Assembly: GCF_028283685.1 (NCBI RefSeq)
Contig: NZ_JAPWKF010000007.1
Span: forward strand, 744,001 to 808,000
Source of the DNA: Edaphobacter sp.
GTDB lineage: Bacteria; Acidobacteriota; Terriglobia; Terriglobales; Acidobacteriaceae
Reading direction: 5' to 3'
Length of the DNA stretch: 64,000 nucleotides
This document shows positions 26,250 through 34,862 of this stretch, in pieces. Under the pieces are notes generated by a model. It was not told where the DNA came from, ran no database searches, and saw only the letters and a program-made list of their open reading frames with translations. The translations under genes were made by a program, and so were the position numbers. How positions within the stretch are numbered: position 1 is the stretch's first letter; the number at the start of each line of letters is the position of its first letter.

Positions 26250-27629
26250 TTAGTCGCGCAGCCCAGCCAGCGCACGCTCCAGCCGCACACCGCGCGAGGC
26301 CTTCAGCAGCACAACGTCTCCCTCAGCCAGATTGTTATGCAGCCACTGGCCCGCCTGCTCCGGCGTTTCAACAAAGATGGCCTCGGTGCGACCTTGATTT
26401 GCAGCATTTACCAGAGCCGCCGCGTGCCCACGGACACCGATCACCACGTCTGCACCACGGCTCGCCATCCTTTTGCCGCAGGCTGCGTGCAGCGCATCGG
26501 CGTCCGGCCCAAGCTCCAGCATCTCGCCGGCAACCACGATGCGTCTCTTGCCCGGCATCGCCATAAGCGCGTCCACCATGGCATCCAGCGCGCGAGGATT
26601 GGAGTTATAGCAGTCGTTGATCAGCGTCGCGCCGCGCCACGTCAGAATCTCGCCACGCTTGTCGCCGGGCTCCAGACCACGTAGCGCCTCGGCAGACTCC
26701 GTGAGGGTCATTCCGCTTTCAAGGCCGACAGCGATCGCCGCCAGAGCGTTGAGAACATTGTGGCGTCCGAGCAGCTTCAACTGAACGGACGCCCGCTGCC
26801 CGCGAGCGACCACGTCAAAGTGCATTCCCTCCAGGCCAGCCTCTTTAACGTTTTCGGCTCGAACCTGCGCTGCGGCATCCGTGCCATAGAGAATGGCGCG
26901 CGCGCCCATGCCACGGCCGAAGTCCTTCACATATTCATCGTCACCGTTCAGCACGGCGATGCCGTCTGCGGGCAGCGACTCCACCAGCTCATACTTCGCG
27001 CGGGCGATGCCAGCCAGGCCATCGGGGAAGAACTCAATATGAACCGGCGCGACGTTGGAGACGACGGCCCAGTTTGGCTCTGCGATCCGCGCCAGTGCCG
27101 CGATTTCGCCGGCGTGGTTCATGCCCATTTCAATCACCGCGACGTCATGTTCGCGTTCCAGCTTCAATAGTTGCAGCGGAAGCCCGAAGCCGTTATTGAG
27201 ATTGCCTGCCGACTTGAGCACGCGATATTTCGCGCTCAGCACCTGCGCAACGGCCTCCTTGGTCGTCGTCTTGCCTGCCGAGCCTGTCACTCCGATGACA
27301 CGCCCCCCCCAGTCTTTTCTGACGGCATGGGCGAGACGCTGCAGTGCGAGCAGCACGCAGTCGTCGCACTCCGCCACACGCAGCAGCTTCGTCGCATCGA
27401 TCTCAGCAGGCACGATCCACTGGTTGCTCACCACGGCAGCAACGGCTCCATCCGCGAGCGCCGCAGCGACATACTCGTGGCCGTCGAGCCGCTCGCCCTT
27501 CACCGCGAAGAAGAGCTCCCCCGCACCGATGGTGCGCGAATCGATGGAGTAGCCCAGCGCCTCGGCTGTCGTATCGAAGTCGCCCTCTGCATGAATCCAA
27601 TCGGCGATCTGCCCCAGCGTCAGCTTCAT
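26250..27629 (-). CDS. murF: UDP-MurNAc-tripeptide--D-Ala-D-Ala ligase MurF
   Basis: Completes the cytoplasmic pentapeptide by adding D-Ala-D-Ala. The MurF-type N-terminal domain (SIDSRTIGAGELFFAVKG) is followed by ATP loop GVTGSAGKTTTKEAV, EMGMNHAGEIAAL and the C-terminal NDCYNSNPRALDAM. 459 aa. Its ATG overlaps the murE stop by 4 bases, so the two are probably translationally coupled. Confidence 0.95.
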   Translation of the reverse strand: MKLTLGQIADWIHAEGDFDTTAEALGYSIDSRTIGAGELFFAVKGERLDGHEYVAAALADGAVAAVVSNQWIVPAEIDATKLLRVAECDDCVLLALQRLAHAVRKDWGGRVIGVTGSAGKTTTKEAVAQVLSAKYRVLKSAGNLNNGFGLPLQLLKLEREHDVAVIEMGMNHAGEIAALARIAEPNWAVVSNVAPVHIEFFPDGLAGIARAKYELVESLPADGIAVLNGDDEYVKDFGRGMGARAILYGTDAAAQVRAENVKEAGLEGMHFDVVARGQRASVQLKLLGRHNVLNALAAIAVGLESGMTLTESAEALRGLEPGDKRGEILTWRGATLINDCYNSNPRALDAMVDALMAMPGKRRIVVAGEMLELGPDADALHAACGKRMASRGADVVIGVRGHAAALVNAANQGRTEAIFVETPEQAGQWLHNNLAEGDVVLLKASRGVRLERALAGLRD

Positions 27630-29116
27630 TCCATCTCCTTCAATACCTGTGATGCCACGGCGACGTCATCGAAGGGCACAGCCCCGGTCTTCAGAATCTG
27701 CACCTTCTCGTGGCCCTTGCCTGCGATCAGAACAATATCTCCGGGGCGTGCCGCCTGAATGGCAACCTTGATCGCCTTTGCGCGGTCTTCTTCGACGATG
27801 CACGCTGTTTCCGTCTCCTGCACACCTGCCAGCGCCTCCGCGATAATCGCCGCAGGCTCTTCGCTGCGTGGATTGTCGCTGGTCAGCACCACCAGGTCGC
27901 TTCCCTCGCCCGCAGCCCGCCCCATGCGCGGACGCTTCGTGCGGTCGCGATCGCCACCGCAGCCAAACAGCGTAATGACACGGCCACCACTATCCTTCTC
28001 GAGATCGCGCGCCAACGTAATCAGGTTCCGCAGCGCATCGTCAGTGTGCGCGTAGTCGACAACGACAGTAATGCCGGTTGTCGTCGGCACAACCTCAAAG
28101 CGGCCCGGCACCTGCGCCCCCGCGCCGGCAGCTGCGACGATCTGATCGAGCGTAAGGCCTCGTGCCCACGCCGCCGCACTCGCCGCCAGCAGGTTGTAGA
28201 CATTCACGCTTCCGGTCAGAGGAGAACGTATCTCCACAACGCCTGCAGGCGTCGTCATGCGAAAGCGGGTCTCACCGGCACGCATCTTGACGTCTTCCGC
28301 ACAGAAGTCCGCAGCTGCGGAAAGACCATAGCGAATCACCTGTGACGAGTGAGTCGCAGAGACCAGGCGCTTTCCATAGGGGTCGTCGATATTGATGACC
28401 GATACACGAGGCGGCGGCGTGCCGACGCCCTCAAACAGACGCGCCTTCGCCGTGAAGTAGCGCTCCATGGTCTGGTGATAATCGAGATGATCCTGTGTGA
28501 GGTTGGTGAAGATGGCAACGTCCACCGGTAGGCCCCAGACGCGCTCCTGATCGAGCGCGTGGCTCGACATCTCCATCACGGCCTCCGTGGCGCCCGCCTT
28601 CACACCATCAACAAACAGATCGAGGATGTCGCGCGACTCCGGCGTCGTGTGCGGTGACTCACGCACCTCCCCGGCGATGTGCGTCTCAATGGTCCCGATC
28701 AGCACGCAGCGGCGGCCGATGCTGCGCAGCATGGCTTCCAGCAGAAATGCCGTCGTCGTTTTGCCGTTGGTGCCGGTCACGCCGCTCATGGCGAGCTGTC
28801 TCTGAGGTTCACCGAACAATGCGGCGGAGGACTCGGCCAAGGCGCGGCGGCCATGTTCGACGAGGGCGACGGCAAACTCCGGCAGCTCACGGTGCAGTCG
28901 ATCAAAGACCTCGCGGGAATCCGTCAGAACACCAGCGGCACCTGCTGCAATCACAGCGTCGATGTAGCGATTGCCATCGGCGCTTCCACCACGCATCGCG
29001 ACAAACAGGTCACCCGGCTGGATGCGGCGCGAATCGTACTGCACGCCAGCGATCTCCATCGCAGACCCGGCGGCCTTGATCGTCGTCACCCTGCGCAGCA
29101 GTTGGGTCCAGTTCAT
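27626..29116 (-). CDS. murE: UDP-MurNAc-L-Ala-D-Glu--meso-diaminopimelate ligase MurE
   Basis: Adds the third stem-peptide residue. ATP loop GVTGTNGKTTTAFLL, MEMSSHALDQERV, and the diagnostic DNPR motif in LTSDNPRSEEPA are present. DNPR is the signature of meso-diaminopimelate rather than lysine specificity, so the cell probably makes DAP-type peptidoglycan. 496 aa. ATG 29116 is preceded by AAGAGAT. It lies 43 bases after ftsI and overlaps murF. Confidence 0.95.
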   Translation of the reverse strand: MNWTQLLRRVTTIKAAGSAMEIAGVQYDSRRIQPGDLFVAMRGGSADGNRYIDAVIAAGAAGVLTDSREVFDRLHRELPEFAVALVEHGRRALAESSAALFGEPQRQLAMSGVTGTNGKTTTAFLLEAMLRSIGRRCVLIGTIETHIAGEVRESPHTTPESRDILDLFVDGVKAGATEAVMEMSSHALDQERVWGLPVDVAIFTNLTQDHLDYHQTMERYFTAKARLFEGVGTPPPRVSVINIDDPYGKRLVSATHSSQVIRYGLSAAADFCAEDVKMRAGETRFRMTTPAGVVEIRSPLTGSVNVYNLLAASAAAWARGLTLDQIVAAAGAGAQVPGRFEVVPTTTGITVVVDYAHTDDALRNLITLARDLEKDSGGRVITLFGCGGDRDRTKRPRMGRAAGEGSDLVVLTSDNPRSEEPAAIIAEALAGVQETETACIVEEDRAKAIKVAIQAARPGDIVLIAGKGHEKVQILKTGAVPFDDVAVASQVLKEME

Positions 29117-29159
29117 ATCTCTTGATTTTAGGCCTGCTACCGCAGGATTTCAGGATCGC

Positions 29160-31472
29160 TCAGCGAGCAAAACGCACCACGACCTCGGTCCCTGTGGGCA
29201 CGGAGGTTCCCGGCGCAGGCGCCTGCTCTTTGGCGAGTCCGCTGCCGGTGGGCTGCACTCGCAGTCCGAGACTGTTGGCCTTCTCCACCACCAGGCGCAG
29301 AGACTGGCCCTGGAACGAAGGCACCTGCACGCGATGACCGGCATCAACCACGACACCACTGTCGCTATGCGGCTGCACCGTCGGCACAACCTTGGGAGCC
29401 GGTTGCGATGATGCCTGCTGCACGTCAGAATCCTTCGCACTCTCCGACGCATGGAACGCATCCACGACTTTTGCCGGAAGCAGCGCAGTCAACTTGGAAT
29501 CCTTCTTCGGTGCGCTTGCCGTCACGGGTGAGGACGTTCCCGCTGCAACCTTGTCGGCATCGGGATTGCGCAGCGGATCGTCCGCCGGAAGATCGTTGAT
29601 GTCGGCGTATATCTTGTTGAGGTCTACAGGACGATCTTCAAGCGTATCGTCGGCGAGATCTTTCTGCGCTATCTGCTTGAGCTCCTGCTTCGACTTCAGG
29701 GGCTGATCGTGCGGCACGCCAAGATACTCCAGCACCTGCTGCGCCACCTGCGCGAAGACCGGGGCGCTGGTCTCAGCGCCATATCGCGAGCCCACCGTTG
29801 GCGTGTCGATGATAACCGCAACGGAGATCGCAGGATTGCTGACTGGAGCGAAGCCTGCAAAGCTAGCCACCAGCTTGGTATGCGAGTAGGCGTGCGTCAC
29901 CGGATCGACCTTCTGCGCGGTGCCCGTCTTTCCGCCCGCGCTGTATCCGTTGAGTGCGGCCTTGCGGCCGGTTCCCTCCGTGACGATGCCTGCCATCATG
30001 CTGCGCATCTTGGCCGAGGTGATCTCCTTGATGACGCGATGCGCTCCATCCGGCAGCTGCGCAGGAAGCTGGTTGGCAGGACGGAAGGCGATCGGCTGCA
30101 GCTGCGGATCGCCCTTCATGCGATCCGTTGACTCCAGCAGAATATGAGGTGGCATGTAGACGCCGCCGTTGGCGATCGCGCTCACCATCGTGACCAGCTG
30201 TACGGGCGTCACGCCCACTTCCTGCCCGATGGCGAGCGACATGATGCTGGTCGCGTCCCACTTACGCGGATTGCGCAGCAGGCCACGCGTCTCGCTGGGC
30301 AGCTCGATGCCGGTGCGGTCGCCGAAGCCGAAGTTGCGCATGTACTGGTAGAAGCGATTCTGCCCGACCTTCAGGGCCATCTTCACCGCGCCGACGTCGC
30401 TGGAGTGCTCAAGCGCATACTTCACGGTGACGACACCGAAGTGGTCAGAGCGGTCATCGTGCATGGTGCGTCCAAACATCGTCATCGCGCCGTTCTGGCA
30501 GTCCACCATGTCTGTGGGCTCAACACCGGCGCTATCCAGTGCCGCGGAGTAAGTCAGAAGCTTGAAGGTCGACCCCGGCTCATAAACATCGCTTACGGCG
30601 AGATTCTTGAGCACGGAGGCGTCCATGTGGCGCTGGTCGTTCGGATTGAAGCGAGGCGAGATCGCAAGCGCGAGAATCTGTCCCGTGTGCGGGTCCTGCA
30701 CGACCACCGTGCCATGGGCGGCCTTCATCTTCTCCATCTGCGCATCGAGCGCACGCTCAGCCATGTACTGAATATTCGCGTCGATCGCGAGCACCAGGTT
30801 TTCGCCAGGCATCGGCTGGCTCTCTTCACTACCGTAAACATGACGCTTGGCGTCGATCGCTGTCAGCACATGGCCGGGAACACCGTGCATGTCATCGTCG
30901 AACTTCCGTTCAATTCCACCCAGACCCGTATCATCGGTTCCGACATAGCCCAGGACCTGCGCCGCCAGGTCGTTGTTCGGATAGAAACGCTTGAACTCTT
31001 TCTGGAAGTAGATGCCTTTCAGGTTGAGCTCGCGGACGCGAGAAGCGATCTCCGGGTCCACGCGGCGGGCGACCCAGGCAAAGTTGCGCGAGGCATTGAA
31101 GCGGGCCAGCATCTGCGGCTCGGCCGTAAAGCCATCGCGCGCATCGCTATGGACGATCTTGGCCAGGATCTGCGCGGCGTTCTCACGGTTCTCGCCGAGT
31201 TCGCTGGGAACAGCGTAGACGCTGTCCACCAGAACCGTCATCGCGAGCTCCTTCAGATTGCGGTCATACAGAACGCCACGGCGCGGTGCGATCTCAAAGG
31301 TTCTCTGCTGCTGCCTGGCCGCCCGCTCGACGAAATCATGGTGCCGCACGACCTGCAGCCAGAACAGGCGCAGTCCCAATGCACCTGTCCAGAAGCAGAA
31401 AAAAAGCGCCACGTAGACGAACCGGATTCTCCTGATCGGAGCGGTCAACGTCTGTCGTGGCGCCTTGTTCAT
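29160..31472 (-). CDS. ftsI: FtsI/PBP2-type septal transpeptidase with C-terminal PASTA domain
   Basis: A 770-aa class B penicillin-binding protein. A short cytoplasmic N-terminus and one membrane span (about 20-40) are followed by the dimerisation domain (from RRGVLYDRNLKELAM) and the transpeptidase domain, with SxxK in EPGSTFKL and KTG in GGKTGTAQ. The middle motif reads SSD (EHSSDVGAVKM) where most FtsI proteins have SSN. A Pro/Ser/Ala-rich linker leads to one PASTA domain (about 705-770), which may bind muropeptides. It partners FtsW. Confidence 0.93.
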   Translation of the reverse strand: MNKAPRQTLTAPIRRIRFVYVALFFCFWTGALGLRLFWLQVVRHHDFVERAARQQQRTFEIAPRRGVLYDRNLKELAMTVLVDSVYAVPSELGENRENAAQILAKIVHSDARDGFTAEPQMLARFNASRNFAWVARRVDPEIASRVRELNLKGIYFQKEFKRFYPNNDLAAQVLGYVGTDDTGLGGIERKFDDDMHGVPGHVLTAIDAKRHVYGSEESQPMPGENLVLAIDANIQYMAERALDAQMEKMKAAHGTVVVQDPHTGQILALAISPRFNPNDQRHMDASVLKNLAVSDVYEPGSTFKLLTYSAALDSAGVEPTDMVDCQNGAMTMFGRTMHDDRSDHFGVVTVKYALEHSSDVGAVKMALKVGQNRFYQYMRNFGFGDRTGIELPSETRGLLRNPRKWDATSIMSLAIGQEVGVTPVQLVTMVSAIANGGVYMPPHILLESTDRMKGDPQLQPIAFRPANQLPAQLPDGAHRVIKEITSAKMRSMMAGIVTEGTGRKAALNGYSAGGKTGTAQKVDPVTHAYSHTKLVASFAGFAPVSNPAISVAVIIDTPTVGSRYGAETSAPVFAQVAQQVLEYLGVPHDQPLKSKQELKQIAQKDLADDTLEDRPVDLNKIYADINDLPADDPLRNPDADKVAAGTSSPVTASAPKKDSKLTALLPAKVVDAFHASESAKDSDVQQASSQPAPKVVPTVQPHSDSGVVVDAGHRVQVPSFQGQSLRLVVEKANSLGLRVQPTGSGLAKEQAPAPGTSVPTGTEVVVRFAR

Positions 31473-31537
31473 CTCGGTTTACGCTCTTTACTGTTTACGG
31501 GTTGCGACGAAGCCGGGAAGGCGCTGCAGCGTGCGAA

Positions 31538-32059
31538 CTACTGGGCAACCAGGGCCGGAGCCGTGCTGGCCTGCGCTACCACAGCACCGGCAGGCATCAC
31601 GCTGCCGTCCGGACGCACAACCTGGCCAGGCTGAGGCGCTTCGAGCCCAAGCTGCTTGGCGATCGTGTCGATGCGCTGAGGGTCGGTCAGCTGCGCTTCG
31701 TTCAGGCGAAGCTGACGGTTCTGCTCGCGAAGCTGCTCGACCTGCTGCTTCTGCGCTTCGACGCGGTAACCGATCTCGATGGCCAGGAAGTGCTGCCAGA
31801 CATAGACCATCACCAGCACGAAGAGCATGCTCATGACGACGGCGAACTGGCGCATCTCGCGGCGGCGCTCCGGGTCATCGGCCTTCACCAGACGCGTGTT
31901 GTCGATGTGCTTGGTGAAGAAGACCTCGGGAGTCGGTCCGCGACGCGCCTTGCGCTGCACGTCAAACAGCTCGCGATTGCGCTCGGCCAGCGACTGCGTC
32001 CGACGCTGCTGCCTGCCCATCATCTCCATCTGCTGTCCTGCTATCGCCGTTGCTGCCAT
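31538..32059 (-). CDS. ftsL: FtsL-like divisome protein
   Basis: A 173-aa bitopic protein. A basic cytoplasmic N-terminus rich in Arg/Gln is followed by one membrane span (about 71-93, FAVVMSMLFVLVMVYVWQHF) and a coiled coil (YRVEAQKQQVEQLREQNR). The TDPQRIDTIAKQLGLEAP segment is typical of FtsL/DivIC proteins. Assignment rests on architecture and on position between rsmH and ftsI. AGAGGT precedes the ATG. It would recruit FtsW/FtsI to the septum. Confidence 0.82.
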   Translation of the reverse strand: MAATAIAGQQMEMMGRQQRRTQSLAERNRELFDVQRKARRGPTPEVFFTKHIDNTRLVKADDPERRREMRQFAVVMSMLFVLVMVYVWQHFLAIEIGYRVEAQKQQVEQLREQNRQLRLNEAQLTDPQRIDTIAKQLGLEAPQPGQVVRPDGSVMPAGAVVAQASTAPALVAQ

Positions 32060-32250
32060 CTCACACCTCTTGCCGCTGTCTATCGCAATCGTTTTCTCTT
32101 GCCGTACACCTCAATAACGAACCGGACCGGGGTTGCTATTTGAGGAAGGGACATTGTGTTACTGGTTGTCTTTCGCCTGAAAGCACGGTGGGACAACCCC
32201 GGCCCGATCACTTTTCTCCGACTTCAACCATCCAGAACCAAGTACTGCAG

Positions 32251-33144
32251 TCAGATCTTTTCAACTGCCCGCATCTTCGCGCTTCGCGATCGCGGGTTAC
32301 GACTCTCTTCTTCTTCACCGGCTACAACCGGTTTCTTCGTCAAAACCTCATACACGCCGCTGCGTCCTGCCTCGCGAAATGCATCCTTCACCAGCCGGTC
32401 CTCCAGCGAGTGGAAGCTGATCAATACCAGCCTTCCGCCCGGCTTGAGCAGAGATGGCGCGCTTCCAAGCAGCGTCCTGATCTCTCCCAGCTCGTCATTC
32501 ACTCGAATTCGAAGTGCTTGAAAGGTCCGTGTCGCCGGATGAATCTTGTCACCTTTCATTGCTGGGGCCGCGGCCGATACGACTCTTGCCAATTCTGCCG
32601 TTGTCGTAATCGGCCGGGCCCTCACAATGGCTCTGGCGATTCTCCGCGACCTCCTTTCCTCTCCGAATTCGTAAATCAGGTCGGCGAGTTCGTTTTCGTC
32701 TTCCTGATTTACCACTTGTTCGGCCGTCTCTCCGCTGCGCGTATCCATCCGCATGTCCAGCGGTCCATCCGACCGGAAACTGAATCCTCTGTGCGCCTCA
32801 TCAAGCTGCAGACTGCTGACGCCGAAGTCGGCGAGCAGGCCGTCAAGACTCGCTGGCTTGATCTCGCTCGATGCCTCGGAGAACGCCTTCGGCACCAGCC
32901 GAATCTCCGGCATTTGGTCACCCAGCTCTCCGCGAAGCTCTTCGAGCCTTGCCTTGGCCAGCTCCATGGCCTCAGGATCGCGATCGAACCCGATCAACGT
33001 TCCCTTTGGCCCCAGCCTCCTCGCAATCTCCGAGGAGTGCCCGGCGAGCCCCAGCGTCGCGTCCACATAGACGCCGCCAGGCCGCACATTCAGATATTCC
33101 AAAACCTCATTGAAAAGAACCGGCACATGTTGCGGTCTGTTCAT
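32251..33144 (-). CDS. rsmH: 16S rRNA (cytosine-1402-N4) methyltransferase RsmH
   Basis: SAM-dependent enzyme modifying C1402 in the ribosomal P site. It starts MNRPQHVPVLFNEVLEYL and has VDATLGLAGHSSEI, GFDRDPEAM, DFGVSSLQLDEAHRGFSF and ISFHSLEDRLVKDAF, all RsmH hallmarks. 297 aa. GGGGAG precedes the ATG. It follows mraZ by 39 bases. The 191-base gap to ftsL shows no gene. Confidence 0.95.
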   Translation of the reverse strand: MNRPQHVPVLFNEVLEYLNVRPGGVYVDATLGLAGHSSEIARRLGPKGTLIGFDRDPEAMELAKARLEELRGELGDQMPEIRLVPKAFSEASSEIKPASLDGLLADFGVSSLQLDEAHRGFSFRSDGPLDMRMDTRSGETAEQVVNQEDENELADLIYEFGEERRSRRIARAIVRARPITTTAELARVVSAAAPAMKGDKIHPATRTFQALRIRVNDELGEIRTLLGSAPSLLKPGGRLVLISFHSLEDRLVKDAFREAGRSGVYEVLTKKPVVAGEEEESRNPRSRSAKMRAVEKI

Positions 33145-33183
33145 CTCTCCCCGCCCTCTGTGCTGCCCCTGGGGGCCAATGTC

Positions 33184-33624
33184 TTACAATCCAAAATCTG
33201 CCAGCGCCGCCATGTCGGCCTCGCTCATCGGCTGAGCCTCCAGCTCGGCCTTGAACGAATCGTGGTTGACGACCTCAAGAAACGTCTGCGAACCCAGCAC
33301 GACGACATCTCCGACAACCTTTGCCGACTCCCGCAGCAGCTGCGGCAACAACAACCGCCCCTGCGCGTCGATCTCTGCCATCTGGCCGTAATAGTTCGTC
33401 ACGTCCAGAAACTTCTTCTTCGCCGGGTTCATGGAAGGGATAGAGGCCAACTTCTCCTCGATCTTTTCCCATTCCTTCAGCGGGTAAATCTCGGCCCGCT
33501 TCCCGTCCTTGCTGGTGATGTAGAACTGAGGCCCGTAAAGCTCGTCCACCCGGCGCTTGAAGTCGGCAGGCAGCTTGAGCCGGCCCTTCTCATCCACGCG
33601 TGTTGGGTGATTTCCGCGAAACAT
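33184..33624 (-). CDS. mraZ: Transcriptional regulator MraZ
   Basis: A 146-aa protein of two SpoVT/AbrB-like halves, each with the family motif: DEKGRLKLP near the N-terminus and DAQGRLLLP in the second half. MraZ forms rings and binds repeats upstream of its own operon, usually repressing dcw expression. It is the first gene of the cluster. GAGG lies 5 bases before the ATG. Candidate binding repeats lie 85-118 bases upstream. Confidence 0.95.
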   Translation of the reverse strand: MFRGNHPTRVDEKGRLKLPADFKRRVDELYGPQFYITSKDGKRAEIYPLKEWEKIEEKLASIPSMNPAKKKFLDVTNYYGQMAEIDAQGRLLLPQLLRESAKVVGDVVVLGSQTFLEVVNHDSFKAELEAQPMSEADMAALADFGL

Positions 33625-33708
33625 GACAACCTCGACACCTTTTCAGTTAAGGAACCCGGTTGCGGCTGTCAGGGGAGTAGACTTTCCTCAAATCTTACTT
33701 GAGATGGT

Positions 33709-33742
33709 CCCTTTTGCTCCACTTTCGACCACTTCCATCCAC
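33709..33742 (-). promoter_or_regulatory. Candidate MraZ operator: four GTGG-type repeats at 10-bp spacing
   Basis: On the minus strand three GTGG repeats and one AGGG repeat begin exactly 10 bases apart (plus-strand CCAC at 33719, 33729 and 33739; CCCT at 33709). Two are extended to GAAGTGG/AAAGTGG. Known MraZ boxes are short G-rich direct repeats at one-helical-turn spacing in the mraZ promoter. The rest of the 403-base gap 33625-34027 holds a minus-strand terminator and two small inverted repeats (33852-33866, 33871-33890). Confidence 0.7.
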
Positions 33743-33924
33743 ATAGTCCTCCAGCTAGATGCGGGCTGTAAAGCGATAATTTGTGCAACTTGCGCGTCAT
33801 TCCCACAATGGGCTGTGGATATATCAGGTAATTGGGGAAACCAAGTCAGTAACTACTATATGTAGTGTTATCGGTATCGGTTCATACCGAGCCAGACACT
33901 TGCGCGGCGCATCTCTATCTGGTA

Positions 33925-33955
33925 AGCGAAAAAAAGGCGAAAGCAACCTTTCGCT
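33925..33955 (-). terminator. Intrinsic terminator upstream of the dcw cluster
   Basis: On the minus strand: stem GCGAAAG/CTTTCGC (33937-33943 and 33948-33954), loop GTTG, followed by C and seven T. It ends transcripts of the DUF2127 gene and insulates the mraZ promoter. Confidence 0.8.
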
Positions 33956-34027
33956 CCTTACTCGACTTAGATCAAGACTTAGAGTGTGTGTTGGAAGTTC
34001 TTTTTTCTGACCTGAAGAATGACTGAC

Positions 34028-34600
34028 CTATGCGGATAAAGATTCCTTCCGCTCTCTCGGCATCACCTGGGACTGAGGTTCATTCTTTTTGCGGCGAAGC
34101 AGCCACAACAGATACCAGAGCACGGCCAGGTTAATCAGCAACAGGCTGAGCCGGAACCAGTTGGGATGGCGTGCCAGCTCGTAGAGCTCCCATGGGAGGA
34201 AGGAGATGGTCAGAATCAGGGTAAGGTACTCGGCCCACACCTTTTCCAGCATCAGGCCGATGCCCTCGGTGAGAGCCAGCGCCGAGTAGGCGAAGGTCGC
34301 AAAGCTGATCTGCAGCAGGCGGTGGGTGTCGATCAGGTCCACCTTCTCCATCAGCAACGTCACGACACGGCTTTCGGGATCGAACTTGAGGGCCGTCGCC
34401 AGCCGCAACATCTCGTCAGCCAGATCCTTGTGCAGCAAATGCAGTGCGCCAATGCCCAATGCGAAGAAGAAGATGGCCTTACCCAGCTTGAACAGGCCAA
34501 TCATCATCAGGCCGCGGTCGCGGTGGTGCACCGGCGCCGCCTCCCCTTGGTCGTTCGATGCCGTCTTCCATGGCTGATTGGAGGTTAACCGACTTGCCAT
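34028..34600 (-). CDS. DUF2127 family membrane protein
   Basis: A 190-aa integral membrane protein with about four hydrophobic segments (around 32-50, 98-115, 122-140 and 148-166) and a basic C-terminal tail. The segment GLFKLGKAIFFFALGIGALHLLHKD is characteristic of DUF2127 proteins, which have no assigned role. A later in-frame ATG at residue 32 or 33 (before IGLFKLGK) is possible as the start. It appears to be a single gene, ended by the terminator at 33925-33955. Confidence 0.78.
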   Translation of the reverse strand: MASRLTSNQPWKTASNDQGEAAPVHHRDRGLMMIGLFKLGKAIFFFALGIGALHLLHKDLADEMLRLATALKFDPESRVVTLLMEKVDLIDTHRLLQISFATFAYSALALTEGIGLMLEKVWAEYLTLILTISFLPWELYELARHPNWFRLSLLLINLAVLWYLLWLLRRKKNEPQSQVMPRERKESLSA

Positions 34601-34862
34601 CCTGATTCTCAGTTGACGGTCTTACAGCACAAATGTCAACGCCCCCTCCAGGGTAGTTCGTCACTTCTAACGGCAACTTATTGTTGCGGAGCAGCATAGG
34701 AACGATTTCCCGAATCGGCTTAAGCACACGGTCCTCGCGAACCCGCACCTCTTGCATCGTGGAGAGGGAGATTCTCACGACAAAACCGGGAGGCTTTCAC
34801 TTTAGAGTGCCGGGCAGCATTGCGAATGCATTCTTCCTTCGAGCTGCTGCGATCCGGATAAT

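Noticed and set aside
34479..34778. 99-codon minus-strand frame upstream of the DUF2127 gene
   Set aside because: It overlaps the start of the DUF2127 gene in another frame and ends in a Pro/Arg/Gly-rich shadow. No ribosome-binding site or family seen. It cannot be excluded fully.
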